Shown piece by piece: positions 1 to 9,955 of a stretch of DNA of 64,000 nt; position 1 is the first letter of the stretch; each line of letters starts with the position of its first letter. Source of the DNA: Thiomonas sp. X19 (lineage in GTDB: Bacteria > Pseudomonadota > Gammaproteobacteria > Burkholderiales > Burkholderiaceae_C); contig NZ_LT605203.1 of assembly GCF_900089495.1 (NCBI RefSeq), forward strand, positions 359,501 through 423,500. The letters run 5' to 3'. The notes under the pieces were generated by a model that worked only from the letters and a program-made list of their open reading frames with translations, had not been told where the DNA came from and made no database searches. Position numbers and translations under genes: made by a program.

Positions 1-28
1 GGTAGTGTCTCAGTTTGGATGTGACAGC
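1..28. repeat. Left terminal inverted repeat of the IS1-like element
   Basis: Begins GGTAGTGTCTCAGTTTG. It pairs with 2441-2468, with mismatches only at positions 18, 20, 23 and 26 of the arm. Confidence 0.9.
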
Positions 29-30
29 CT

Positions 31-858
31 TCAGTCGGCCAACCGCGCGATCTCTTCCAGCGTCCAGGCGTGATCGGCGATGCCGGCTTCCATGGCCGGC
101 GTCACGCGCAGAGTCTTGTGGATGCGAGCGAAGTTGTAGTGCATGAAGTGCAGCGACACCGCATGCTCCAGGTTCTGTACCTTCTTGCTGAACCCATTGG
201 TCAGCCGCGTGAAGCGACGCATGCTCATGCGCATTGTGAGATTCTGGCGCTCGACGTAGCTGGTCGAGATGTGCTTCGGGTCAGGGTTGCCCGACACGAC
301 GCCTTGGGTGGTGCCACGGAACTCGGTCAGGCTGTAGCGGCGCTGATCTTCCTTCGGCGCTTCGCCGTACAGCTTGACCAGCATGGCGTAGTCGATCTCG
401 CCTGAGAAGGCTGCTTCGACGGCGGTGATGTATGCCTTGTGACCATCCGTGGTCAGCTGTACGCGACTTGCCATACGCCCAGCCAAATCCTGGATGAACT
501 CATGCGCATAGGACGCGTCCCGACGACCGACTAGGAACGAGGGTACGAGTTTGGTGTCGGCATCGATTGCCGTCCAGGTGTACACGTCGCCATAGCCAAG
601 CTCACCACGATGCTCGGCTGTGACGTTCTTTTCCTTGCTGCCGCAGAAGGCCCAGATTTCATCGCACTGCACGCGCTTGCACGGCAGGTTGCGCATGACC
701 TCGTTCTGATAGAGCGAGCAGGAAAAACCAACATCCTCAAGCAGTTTCGTGACGGTGTTGATCGATACCCCGACAAGCCGCGTGATGGCGCGCATGCTGT
801 TTCCCTCGACCAGGAGGCCGATGATCTGTGCGCGCTTCTCAATGGGGAGTCGGTTCAT
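31..858 (-). CDS. IS1-family DDE transposase
   Basis: A 275-residue transposase expected to cut and join the ends of the surrounding element. The N-terminal 45 residues look like a helix-turn-helix (MRAITRLVGVSINTVTKLL). The catalytic core shows a first Asp at about residue 66 (CDEIWAFCG), a second in TTDGHKAY and a Glu in SYVERQNLTMR, which fits the IS1 DDE fold. The whole protein is in one frame, with no programmed frameshift, unlike classical IS1. The gene ends only 30 bases from the left tip. The reading frame is intact, so the element may be active. Confidence 0.88.
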   Translation of the reverse strand: MNRLPIEKRAQIIGLLVEGNSMRAITRLVGVSINTVTKLLEDVGFSCSLYQNEVMRNLPCKRVQCDEIWAFCGSKEKNVTAEHRGELGYGDVYTWTAIDADTKLVPSFLVGRRDASYAHEFIQDLAGRMASRVQLTTDGHKAYITAVEAAFSGEIDYAMLVKLYGEAPKEDQRRYSLTEFRGTTQGVVSGNPDPKHISTSYVERQNLTMRMSMRRFTRLTNGFSKKVQNLEHAVSLHFMHYNFARIHKTLRVTPAMEAGIADHAWTLEEIARLAD

Positions 859-940
859 GTTCAGGCCCTCGCTTGAACTGAACTATAGACCAGAAGAAGA
901 CAATTAGCAAGAGTTTATTTTCCGATTCGCTTTTTAACTA

Positions 941-970
941 TTGCGTAACTTCTTTCTGGTGATCTAAAAT
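941..970 (+). promoter_or_regulatory. Candidate promoter of the first passenger gene
   Basis: TTGCGT at 941-946 and TAAAAT at 965-970 are separated by 18 bases in an AT-rich stretch. This is about 35 bases upstream of the start codon at 1006, which has CAGGAG as its ribosome binding site. Confidence 0.4.
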
Positions 971-1005
971 CTGCGACACCGACCGACAAAAGTCAGGAGT
1001 AGCCC

Positions 1006-1863
1006 ATGAATAGCACACCGGAAGCGCAGAAGAGGGGCACGGGAGAGGCCGCCCAAAGCCAACAACCGTCCGAGCGCGAACGCTCGACCATCGAATTTAC
1101 ATACACCGACTTGGACAATGCTATTGAGGTTGTTAAGGCGGTCCACAACGTTGGTGGAACAGCGTGCGACTATGACCAACTGGCTGCAGGTCTTGGGATG
1201 GAAGCCAAGGGTGGCGGCTTCCGAATGCGCGTACTTGGTGCGAAGGCATACGGCCTGTTGACCTACGAACGCGGAGGACGAATCACCCTGACTGAACTCG
1301 GTAAAAAGATCATCGACCCAGAGCATGCACGCTCGTCTCGAGTTGATGCCTTCTTGAATGTGGCCCTGTATCAGCGCGTCTACGAGCAATTCAAGGGCAG
1401 CCAGTTGCCGCCCCAAGCAGGGCTAGAGCGAACCATTGAGGACATGGGCGTCGGCGCCAAGGTCAAGGACAAGGCAAGACAGGTCCTAATGCGTAGTGCC
1501 AAGCAAGCGGGGTTCTTTGAGCATGCAACAGACCGTTTGATTAAGCCTTCGATCAAAAACGAACAGGCCCATCACACCAAAGAAGTCCACATTTCTCACG
1601 CCGGGTCTGAGAACGATCTCCACGCCACAGAGCAAAAGACAGTTGGGGGTAGCGGAGGTGGCGGCGGTGGCGGTCGCGAACATCCGCTGATCGAAGGCCT
1701 CTTAATGACCCTTCCTGCTCCCGGGAGTGAGTGGGATGCGCAAGGCCGCGCTAACTGGCTCACGATGGCAAACAGCATCTTCACGATGATCTACAAAGGT
1801 GAAGCTAACAATATCCGCATCACCATTGGCGAGAAACAAGGAGGATCCCCTTCCGCGACGTAG
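1006..1863 (+). CDS. Transposon passenger protein, winged-helix-like, unknown function
   Basis: A 285-residue protein I do not recognise by name. Residues 1-30 look disordered. Residues 31-105 have the pattern of a winged helix (a YDQLAAGLGM helix, then LLTYERGGRITLTELGKKI as a wing). Residues 110-170 suggest a second helical domain, possibly DUF5343-like. A charged linker with a run of glycines (GGSGGGGGGG, about 213-222) leads to a short C-terminal domain (HPLIEGLLMTLPAPGSEW). The start has CAGGAG nine bases upstream, and a strong terminator follows 10 bases after the stop. It lies inside the transposon, opposite in strand to the transposase. A DNA-binding or regulatory role is inference. 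Confidence 0.8.
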   Translation: MNSTPEAQKRGTGEAAQSQQPSERERSTIEFTYTDLDNAIEVVKAVHNVGGTACDYDQLAAGLGMEAKGGGFRMRVLGAKAYGLLTYERGGRITLTELGKKIIDPEHARSSRVDAFLNVALYQRVYEQFKGSQLPPQAGLERTIEDMGVGAKVKDKARQVLMRSAKQAGFFEHATDRLIKPSIKNEQAHHTKEVHISHAGSENDLHATEQKTVGGSGGGGGGGREHPLIEGLLMTLPAPGSEWDAQGRANWLTMANSIFTMIYKGEANNIRITIGEKQGGSPSAT

Positions 1864-1873
1864 GGCGGAAAGG

Positions 1874-1908
1874 AAAACGCCCCTACCTTGCCGGGTAGAG
1901 GCGTTTTT
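1874..1908 (+). terminator. Rho-independent terminator after the passenger gene
   Basis: A 14-base stem (AAAACGCCCCTACC against GGTAGAGGCGTTTT, one mismatch) with a 6-base loop, followed by a T run. It starts 10 bases after the stop codon. Confidence 0.85.
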
Positions 1909-2023
1909 GGCGTTGGTTAGGGCTCGCGCCACCCACGCACAAGTTCTTTGCGGAACGTCTAGAGTTTAATCGCTCTTGGTGTGTTGGGCCAGCTTTTGCC
2001 CTCAATTTTCTTGAGGTCAAATT

Positions 2024-2146
2024 ATGCTTTGCATGTACCCCAAGGCTGTGCACGTCCGTCCATACGTGCGATTCCGTTTCGGTCGGTTCGAGCAGGTATG
2101 CGAACACTGCCGATCCTACCCTGGTCAGATGGACTTGTTCCACTGA
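2024..2146 (+). CDS. 40-residue CxxC passenger protein
   Basis: A small open frame from ATG 2024 to TGA 2146 encoding 40 residues rich in Arg, Tyr, Phe, His and Cys, with a CEHC motif near the C-terminus. A GAGG ribosome binding site lies 7 bases before the ATG. The stop is immediately next to the stop of the convergent 84-codon gene at 2147, so the two genes fill the space exactly. The composition and the CxxC pair suggest a small metal-binding or nucleic-acid-associated peptide, which is inference. I do not recognise the family with certainty. Confidence 0.55.
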   Translation: MLCMYPKAVHVRPYVRFRFGRFEQVCEHCRSYPGQMDLFH

Positions 2147-2401
2147 TCACTTCTTAACTTCAACCGCCCCGGCAGGAGCCGGGGCCTTTTGTCGCGCAGC
2201 AACGCCCTTCATCGCAAGAGCCTTTCGCTCATCGGGCGTCAGCGCGGACATGCGCGACTTTCCACCCTTTAGTCCGCCTGCTTGGCCTGCGCGTTGCTTT
2301 GGCGTAGCCATAATGACCTTTGGAATTTCTCCGGTCGCCTCGTCAACAATGGCCTTGGCTAGCTGGTTCAGATCAAGCTTCTTGGTTGAACGTGCTTTCA
2401 T
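2147..2401 (-). CDS. Small basic histone-H1-like passenger protein
   Basis: 84 residues, strongly basic and rich in Ala, Lys and Gly. The first half carries KLDLNQLAKAIVDEATGE. The second half carries GGLKGGKSRMSALTPDERK followed by an Ala/Lys-rich stretch, a pattern seen in short bacterial proteins loosely annotated as histone-H1-like. The role is unknown; nucleic-acid binding is plausible from charge. The gene sits between the 40-codon gene and the right terminal repeat and reads inward from the right end of the element. Confidence 0.72.
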   Translation of the reverse strand: MKARSTKKLDLNQLAKAIVDEATGEIPKVIMATPKQRAGQAGGLKGGKSRMSALTPDERKALAMKGVAARQKAPAPAGAVEVKK

Positions 2402-2440
2402 GATGATCTAAGCCTAGCAGCCCACACAGCAGCGTCAAGT

Positions 2441-2468
2441 GCCGTTACGTTCAAACTGAGACACTACC
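2441..2468. repeat. Right terminal inverted repeat of the IS1-like element
   Basis: Ends TCAAACTGAGACACTACC, the reverse complement of the left tip. Host trhO sequence begins at 2469. Confidence 0.9.
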
Positions 2469-3102
2469 CGGCGCCGCGCATCAGCAGGGCGGCCTTTTCG
2501 CAGCGGATGCCGCCGGTGCAGTAGGTCACCACCGTCTGCCCGGCGAAGCGCGCCGCCTGCGTCTCCACCGCTGGGGCGAAGTCGCTGAAGCGGGCGATGC
2601 CGAAATCGACACAGCCGTCGAAGCCGCCCATTTCGCGCTCGAAAGCGTTGCGCGTGTCCAGCATCATCACCGGGCGGCCTTCGTCGTCGCAGCCCGCGTC
2701 CAGCCAGCGCTTGAGCCCGCCGGGCGACACGGCCGGCGCGCGCCCGGCCGCCGGGCGAATCTGCGGCCGGTTCAGGGTGATGATCTCGCGCTTGAGCTTG
2801 ACCTTCATGCGCCGAAACGGCTGCGCCGCCGACCACGAGCGCTTGGCCCGCAGATCCGCCAGCAGCGGATCGGCGCGCAAGGCGGCAAGCAGGGCGTCCA
2901 GCGCCTGCGGCGCACCCGCCAGGAACAGATTGATGCCCTCCGGCGCCAGCAGGATGGTGCCTTTGAGCGCCAGCGCCCGGCAGCGCGCCAGCAGGCGTTC
3001 GCGCCGCGCCGGCAAATCATCCAGGCCGACGAATTTGTAGGCTGAAATATTGAGCACGGCATCTGGGGCCGAGTTGCTGGTCGGGGTGGGTATCACGGAC
3101 AT
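2464..3102 (-). pseudogene. trhO: trhO (tRNA U34 hydroxylase), 3' end cut off by the transposon
   Basis: The N-terminal 212 residues of the rhodanese-family tRNA uridine-34 hydroxylase TrhO (YceA), which makes 5-hydroxyuridine in the wobble position. The N-terminal domain (residues 17-100, ILLAPEGINLFLAG) and most of the rhodanese domain are present, including the catalytic Cys of VVTYCTGGIRCEK. The family is normally longer, with about 70 or more further residues including a Cys-rich tail. Here the frame enters the transposon tip after MRGAG and stops on a TAG inside the repeat. The missing part must lie left of the window. The catalytic Cys remains, but folding and function are doubtful. 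Confidence 0.85.
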
Positions 3103-3299
3103 GGCTCAAAGTGTAGGAGCACTGGTGGCGTCACCGCATCGCACGGCAAAAGCGGGATTTGATGACCCGCACCCGAAGCAAAGCTGCTTAACAACAATGG
3201 CGTCCGGTTGGCCGCAAACCCTTGTCAGGCCAGCGTTTTTAGCGCACGCCGATCGCCTGCACAGTCACCTCACCATGTCGCTTCACTCGGATTAACCCT

Positions 3300-3312
3300 C
3301 ATGCCGGGCATG
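3300..3312. promoter_or_regulatory. Short perfect palindrome upstream of lctP
   Basis: CATGCC-G-GGCATG, 87 bases before the lactate permease start. It could be an operator; there is no other support. Confidence 0.2.
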
Positions 3313-3398
3313 CAAACAAGAGCTTCAATGTGTATCCATTCGTGATCGATTGCGCCCGCAACGATGGGCGTTCGGCTTTCAAATCCGCGGAGACTCGC

Positions 3399-5123
3399 AT
3401 GGTCTGGCAACAAAACTATCTGGCGCTTGGCACCCTGGGAACGTCGGCACTGGTGGCCGCCGTTCCCGTGGTGGTGATGCTGGCTTCGTTGGCGTTTTTC
3501 CACATCAAGGCGCATTGGGCGGCGCTCTTGGCGCTGGCCAGTGCGCTGCTCATTGCCGTGTTCGCCTTCGGCATGCCAGCGACCATGGCCGGCGAGGCCG
3601 CCTTGTTCGGCGCGGCCAACGGCCTGTTGCCCATCGGCTGGATCGTGCTCAACATCATCTTCCTCTACCGCCTCACGACCCACAACGGAGCGTTCCAGAT
3701 TCTGCAGGACTCGGTCGCCGTCATCACGGCCGACCGCCGGCTGCAGCTGCTGCTCATCGCGTTTTGTTTCGGCGCGTTTTTCGAGGGTGCCGCGGGTTTT
3801 GGAACCCCGGTCGCCGTGACGGGCGCCATCCTCATCGGTCTGGGGTTCTCGCCGCTGGCGGCCTCCGGGCTTTCACTCATCGCCAACACCGCGCCGGTCG
3901 CCTATGGGGCCTTGGGTACGCCCATCATCACCCTGGCCAAGGTGACCGGATTGGACGAGATGATGCTCTCGGCCATGGTCGGGCGGCAACTGCCATTTTT
4001 CTCGCTGCTGGTGCCTTTCTGGCTCATCTGGGCCTTCGCCGGATGGCGTGGCATGCTGGCCATCTGGCCGGCCATTCTCGTGGCTGGCGCAAGCTTCGCC
4101 ATCTCTCAGTTCTTCGTCTCCAACTACCACGGGCCGATGCTGGTGGACGTCATCTCGGCCCTGGTGAGCATGGCTGCTCTGGTGGCCTTCCTGAAGGTGT
4201 GGCGCCCGAAAAAGATCTGGACTTCCACACGCCTGGGGCGGCGCGAATCAGCCACGCCTGAAGCGCCGGCTCGCACGCCCACGCGGCATGACGGCGCCAC
4301 CCTGCGCCGCGCGTGGACGCCGTGGGTCATCCTCACCGTGTTCGTGTTCATCTGGGGCCTGCCGCAGTTCAAGAATGCGGTGGACACACGCATCGTGCAG
4401 AACCAACAGGGCCAGCAGGTCCTGGATGACAAGGGCAAGCCCAAACGCGCCGACAGCCCGGTTTTCGTGCCCAACTTCAAGTTCGATGCGATTCACAACC
4501 AGATCGAGAAAGTGCCGCCCGTGGTGGCCAAGCCGGTGAAGGAGCCCGCCGTGTACCGCCTGAACTGGCTCACGGCCACCGGCAGCAGCATTTTTCTGGC
4601 GGCCATGCTTGCCGGCCTGCTGATGGGCTACAAGCCGCGCGAACTGCTCGCGCATTACGGCCGCACGCTGTGGGTGGTGCGCTATTCGCTCATCACCATC
4701 GCCGCGATGCTGGCCCTTGGCTTTCTCACGCGTTACTCGGAGCTGGACGCGACCATGGGGCTGGCCTTCGCGGCAACCGGCTTTTTCTACCCCTTCTTCG
4801 GCACGCTGCTGGGGTGGTTGGGCGTGGCGCTGACCGGCTCGGACACGGCGTCCAACGTGCTGTTCGGCGGACTGCAGAAAGTCACATCAGAGCAGCTTGG
4901 ACTATCGCCCATTTTGATGGCATCGGCCAATAGCTCGGGTGGGGTCATGGGCAAGATGATCGACGCCCAATCCATCGTCGTCGCCTCCACCGGCTGGTTC
5001 GGGCATGAGGGCGAGATCCTGCGCTATGTGTTCTTTCACAGTCTGGCGCTGGCCGCGCTGGTGGGTTTGCTGGTCATGGGGCAGGCCTATGTGTGGCCAT
5101 TGACAGCCCTGGTGGTGCACTGA
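3399..5123 (+). CDS. lctP: L-lactate permease family transporter (LctP/GlcA type)
   Basis: A 574-residue inner-membrane symporter of the lactate/glycolate permease family. At least twelve hydrophobic segments are visible. Family hallmarks include EGAAGFGTPVAVTGAILIGL, NTAPVAYGALGTPI, GRQLPFF and, near the C-terminus, GSDTASNVLFGGLQ and SSGGVMGKMI. A hydrophilic region of about 100 residues near the middle separates the two membrane halves and is longer than in the paralogue at 58799. I start at ATG 3399 (MVWQQNYLALG), with GCGGAG seven bases upstream, rather than at an earlier in-frame start that adds a non-conserved tail. Substrate (lactate or glycolate) is inferred from the family. Confidence 0.88.
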   Translation: MVWQQNYLALGTLGTSALVAAVPVVVMLASLAFFHIKAHWAALLALASALLIAVFAFGMPATMAGEAALFGAANGLLPIGWIVLNIIFLYRLTTHNGAFQILQDSVAVITADRRLQLLLIAFCFGAFFEGAAGFGTPVAVTGAILIGLGFSPLAASGLSLIANTAPVAYGALGTPIITLAKVTGLDEMMLSAMVGRQLPFFSLLVPFWLIWAFAGWRGMLAIWPAILVAGASFAISQFFVSNYHGPMLVDVISALVSMAALVAFLKVWRPKKIWTSTRLGRRESATPEAPARTPTRHDGATLRRAWTPWVILTVFVFIWGLPQFKNAVDTRIVQNQQGQQVLDDKGKPKRADSPVFVPNFKFDAIHNQIEKVPPVVAKPVKEPAVYRLNWLTATGSSIFLAAMLAGLLMGYKPRELLAHYGRTLWVVRYSLITIAAMLALGFLTRYSELDATMGLAFAATGFFYPFFGTLLGWLGVALTGSDTASNVLFGGLQKVTSEQLGLSPILMASANSSGGVMGKMIDAQSIVVASTGWFGHEGEILRYVFFHSLALAALVGLLVMGQAYVWPLTALVVH

Positions 5124-5295
5124 AAAGCACCCGGTTCTTGGTCACCTTGGTCATCACGGGGACCAGGGGCTCGCCCGGCTCCGCCCGGACGGGATTGTCC
5201 TGCCCGAGGGAACGCGGCGCAGCAGGCGTGCGGCGGGTGCAGGCCCCGGTCTTGTGCCATCATGCGCAAGCACTTTTGCCGGATCCCCGCTCGCC

Positions 5296-6630
5296 ATGCC
5301 CGACACCGCCCGCCCCAACCAGTTCGCCCTGCTTCGGCAACGTCGTTTCGCCCCGTTTTTCTGGACCCAGTTCGGCGGCGCGGGCAACGACAACCTGTTC
5401 AAGTTCGCCTTCACGGTGATGGTCACTTACCGCGTCGAGAGCGCCTCCACGCTCTCGGCCGGGCTGATGGTGAACCTCATCGCCGCGCTCTACATCCTGC
5501 CCTTCGTGCTGTTCTCCGCCACCAGCGGACAACTGGCCGACAAGTTCGACAAGGCGGGGCTGATGCGCAAGGTCAAGACGCTCGAGATCGCCATCATGCT
5601 GCTGGCGCTGTGGGGTTTCGTCGCCGGCAACGTGTCGGCGCTGCTGGTCTGCGCCTTCGGCATGGGGCTGCACTCCACCATCTTCGGCCCGGCCAAATAC
5701 GCTTATCTGCCGCAGCACCTGAACATGGCGGAACTCACCGGCGGCAACGGCATGACGGAGATGGGCACCTTCGTCGCCATCCTGCTCGGCAACCTGGCCG
5801 GCGGCCTGCTCATGGCTTTCCGGCAAGGCCCGTTGCTGGCCGGGCTGGCCTGCGTCGCGGTGGCGCTGTTGGGCTGGACGGCGGCCTGCTTCATTCCCGC
5901 CACGGCCCCGGTGGACCCGCAATTGCGCATCAACTGGAACCCCTTCACCGAGACCGCACGCAACCTCAAGCTGGCAGCAAGCGACCGCACGGTGCTGCAG
6001 GCGCTGCTCGCCATTTCGTGGATGTGGTTCTACGGCGTGGCCTTTCTCACCCAGTTCCCGGTGTTCGCCCGTCATGTGCTGGGCGGCGACGAGGCGGTGG
6101 CTTCGCTGCTGCTGGCGGTGTTTTCCATCGGCATCGCGCTGGGTTCCGTGGCGTGCGAATGGCTGGCGCGCGGGCGGGTGGAAATCGGCCTGGTGCCGCT
6201 GGGCGCCATCGGCATGACGGCCTTCGGCGTCGACATGTATTTCGCCACGCTGAACCTGCCGCACGAAGCGGCGCTGCAAGGCGTGGCTGCCTTCGTGCGC
6301 GACCCCGCGCATTGGCGCGTGATGGCCGACCTGTTCCTGCTCTCGGCCAGCGCCGGCATTTACAGCGTGCCGCTGTACGCCCTCATCCAGCAGCACACGC
6401 CCGTGACCCACCGCTCACGCGTGATTGCCGCGAACAACATCATCAATGCGCTGTACATGGTCGTCTGCTCCGGCTATTGCGCCGCGCTGCTGGTGGCCGG
6501 CGTGAGCGTGCCCGTGCTGCTGCTGAGCGTGGCCCTGCTCAACGCGCTGGCCACCGCCTTTCTGCTCTGGCGCCAACCGCTGTATGGCCAGCGCTTCGTC
6601 GCGTGGGTCAGCCGGCGAGCCGTGGCCTGA
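5296..6630 (+). CDS. LplT-like MFS transporter
   Basis: A 444-residue major-facilitator protein with about twelve membrane spans. The N-terminus (FFWTQFGGAGNDNLFKFAF) and GLHSTIFGPAKYAYLPQ match the lysophospholipid transporter family LplT, which is also fused to acyltransferases in Aas-type proteins. There is no acyltransferase domain here, so this is the stand-alone form. A lipid-flipping role is inferred from the family only. ATG 5296 is preferred because conservation begins just after it (NQFALLRQRRFAPFF); a GTG 14 codons upstream is possible. It converges with tgt. Confidence 0.8.
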   Translation: MPDTARPNQFALLRQRRFAPFFWTQFGGAGNDNLFKFAFTVMVTYRVESASTLSAGLMVNLIAALYILPFVLFSATSGQLADKFDKAGLMRKVKTLEIAIMLLALWGFVAGNVSALLVCAFGMGLHSTIFGPAKYAYLPQHLNMAELTGGNGMTEMGTFVAILLGNLAGGLLMAFRQGPLLAGLACVAVALLGWTAACFIPATAPVDPQLRINWNPFTETARNLKLAASDRTVLQALLAISWMWFYGVAFLTQFPVFARHVLGGDEAVASLLLAVFSIGIALGSVACEWLARGRVEIGLVPLGAIGMTAFGVDMYFATLNLPHEAALQGVAAFVRDPAHWRVMADLFLLSASAGIYSVPLYALIQQHTPVTHRSRVIAANNIINALYMVVCSGYCAALLVAGVSVPVLLLSVALLNALATAFLLWRQPLYGQRFVAWVSRRAVA

Positions 6631-6701
6631 TGCGGGCCGTGCCTCCAGCCTGGCCCCAACGGCGACGCCGCTGCAACCATGCGTCGGCGCGGGGCGGGCT
6701 C

Positions 6702-7856
<1,155 letters not shown>

Positions 7857-8090
7857 TCAGACGGCGCGAACCTGGACGACGGAGCGCGAAGTCTTGTCCA
7901 AGTGCGTCGCCTCGGCGGCTGCGCACAAATGATGCGGTTTGGCCCTTCAATTTTTAAAAGGCGCTCAGGTGTTCGCTGGGAGGCGTTTGTCCAGCGTTTC
8001 GGCGAGCGTGGCTTGGGCGTTGTCCGCTGGAATGGCGACGCTCACCAGAACGTCTGCTGCATGCGTGGCTTGCACGACCATGTTGCGACG

Positions 8091-8842
8091 CTACCGACGC
8101 TGCTCGGCTGTTGCGCTTGAAGTCTCGCCGCGCGCCGGACGATGTCGTGACTCACCCAATTCAGGCCGTCGCGATGCTCGCGCGCTCCACGCGTCCTTGA
8201 GCCGGTAAGCTAGGTCGATCAATCCTGGGCGAAACGCTCGCAGTTCGACGTTCCGGCGGTCTTGCTGGAAAAAGTGACGCTTGTAATCGTGCTCGCCCTT
8301 GAGCATGTCGAACACATGACAACCCTCCGCGATCGCGTGCTCGACCGCATAGCCAAGCAGGACGTCGCCTGGGCTGTACTCGGCGTAGGCCGGATCGAAG
8401 CCGCTTTGGAAAAAGCAAAAGGTGTCGCGATAGCGCATGCAATACAGCATCGCAATCGTGCATCCGCCCATGTTCAACTTCATGAGACGAAGCCTTCCTT
8501 GGGGTAAAAGGGCGTGCATCACGTCGCGGTGGAAACCCCGATACTCGGGGGAACTGAACCCAGGCTGCTCCGTGCGACCAGTCCAGCGCAAACGGTGCAA
8601 TTCGGCCAAACGATCAAACGCCCCATCGAGCTCGTCCATTGTGTTGACTGTTATGACTTGCGCGTCGGGTTGGCTCTCAAATTTGCGGCGTTTGCGCCCC
8701 ATGGTTTCCCTGCGGTTTCGACTGAGACTGCGCCGGTAGCTTTCCCAGCTGTCAGGCAATACGCCGAAAGTGATCGGGGCCGTAACCTCGCAGTTTGCGC
8801 GGATATCGCTCTCCAAAAAATGCTGCCGCAAAGCCGGCACTA
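8091..8842 (-). pseudogene. GNAT-family acyltransferase, 3' part (split by IS630 element)
   Basis: The C-terminal 249 residues of a BioF2-like GNAT (Acetyltransf_6 type, seen in CelD-like polysaccharide proteins). Features include NRRETMGRKRR, RLRWTGR, GGCTIAMLYCMRYRDTFCFFQSGFDPAY and GDVLLGYAVEHAIAEGC. The 5' part lies at 9956-10396. If the IS630 element and one TA copy are removed, the reading frame continues without a break (QSPL followed by VPALRQH), giving a protein of about 396 residues. The GNAT fold half here lacks its partner domain and is probably inactive. Confidence 0.85.
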
Positions 8843-9955
8843 TTGCTCCGGCCCGGTGAAGTATTAAGCTGCGTAGCGAACATGCCGGTCCTGGAAGTAG
8901 CGCATCACACGCTGCGGGTTTTGTTCCAGCATCGCCATGTGGTCGTTCGCAGCTTCGCGTAATTTGGCCTTGGTTCGCACCGGCACGTGTTTGCCCATTT
9001 CCTGCTTGAGATCGGCGTTGAGCCTCTCCTCAGGGTTGAGTTGGGGGCTGTAGCTTGGCAGGTAAAACAGCTCGATCTGCGCGTGATGCAAGGCCACCCA
9101 AGCCTTCACCAACTTGCTGTGATGCACCCTCAGGTTGTCCAGAATCAGGAATACCTTCCTGCCTGCATCCTTGATCAACGCCTGCAAGAACTCGATCAGC
9201 TTGTCGGCGTCAAACGCCTCGTCGATGATCATCCAGCGGGTCTTGCCCTGGTTGGTGACCGTGGCGATCATCGAGAGCTTCTGGCGCGTCCCGCCCACCG
9301 CCATCGCCACCGGTGTTTTGCCCGCAGGGGCAAAGCTTCTGCCGCGCACGTCCGTGTTGACCAGCGCGGTTTCGTCTCCCCAGTGGATTTCCCCGCCCTC
9401 AGCCCTGGCGCGCTGCTCGATGGCGGGGTATTCGCCCTCCAGCCAAGCCTGCACCGCCGCGGGGCTTTGCTCGTAGGCTCGCTTGATCGGCTTTTGTGGC
9501 GTAAAGCCCCAGCGGGTGAGGTACTTTCCAACGCTGCGCACCTGCAGTTTGATGTCGAACTCTTGTTCAATGAGTTGCATCACCGCAGCGCGGCTCCACA
9601 GATGGAAGTCCATCTTGAGTTGCTCGGGACGTGTGTCAATGATCATGCGCTGGATCGTCTCTTCTTGCGCTTGACTGAGCACCCGACCGTCGCCTCTGGC
9701 GCGTCCCCGCCGAGTCGGTCGGATGGCGCTCCAGCCGCCGGCCTCGTACAAGTCGATGGCCGCTCGAACGGGCGGGTAGCTCAGCCCCGTCATGTCCACG
9801 ATCTGCATGATCTTGACGCCCCGCTTGTGCAACCTCACGACTTGCTTGCGCCGCTCGTGAAGTTGCTCCAGTGTTTGCTTCCTTGCGTTTTCCTTTTCCA
9901 TCATCAATGGATCAAAAAACTTGCTGAAAGTTCATATTTTATTGGGCCTTATCTA
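8843..9955. mobile_element. IS630-family insertion sequence
   Basis: A 1113-base insertion flanked by the TA dinucleotide at 8841-8842 and 9956-9957, the target duplication typical of IS630/Tc1 elements. The boundaries were fixed by asking which excision restores the GNAT frame. The ends are weakly inverted: TA, seven bases, GGCCC, seven bases, TA in both. It contains one transposase. Confidence 0.85.
8864..9904 (-). CDS. IS630-family transposase
   Basis: 346 residues. N-terminal helix-turn-helix repeats cover about residues 20-75 (KRGVKIMQIVDMTGLSYPPV), followed by an AT-hook-like GRARGDGR. The catalytic DDE core shows GEIHWGDETALV, FLILDNLRVHHSK and LPSYSPQLNPEERLNADLK. The gene is intact and almost fills the element. 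ATG 9904 is chosen; a TTG lies directly before it and another ATG directly after. No clear ribosome binding site is visible. Confidence 0.93.
   Translation of the reverse strand: MMEKENARKQTLEQLHERRKQVVRLHKRGVKIMQIVDMTGLSYPPVRAAIDLYEAGGWSAIRPTRRGRARGDGRVLSQAQEETIQRMIIDTRPEQLKMDFHLWSRAAVMQLIEQEFDIKLQVRSVGKYLTRWGFTPQKPIKRAYEQSPAAVQAWLEGEYPAIEQRARAEGGEIHWGDETALVNTDVRGRSFAPAGKTPVAMAVGGTRQKLSMIATVTNQGKTRWMIIDEAFDADKLIEFLQALIKDAGRKVFLILDNLRVHHSKLVKAWVALHHAQIELFYLPSYSPQLNPEERLNADLKQEMGKHVPVRTKAKLREAANDHMAMLEQNPQRVMRYFQDRHVRYAA

Larger units (their letters stand above)
1..2468. mobile_element. IS1-like transposon with passenger genes
   Basis: A complete element bounded by imperfect 28-base terminal inverted repeats that match at 24 of 28 positions; the outer 17 bases are identical. 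It holds a DDE transposase on the minus strand, then a winged-helix-like gene, a 40-codon gene and an 84-codon gene. The tip begins GGT as in IS1. The right end lies inside trhO, whose reading frame runs into the repeat and stops there. The left end coincides with base 1 of the window, so the target duplication cannot be checked. Elements that carry non-transposition genes are called transporter IS; placing this one in that class is inference from the layout. Confidence 0.85.
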
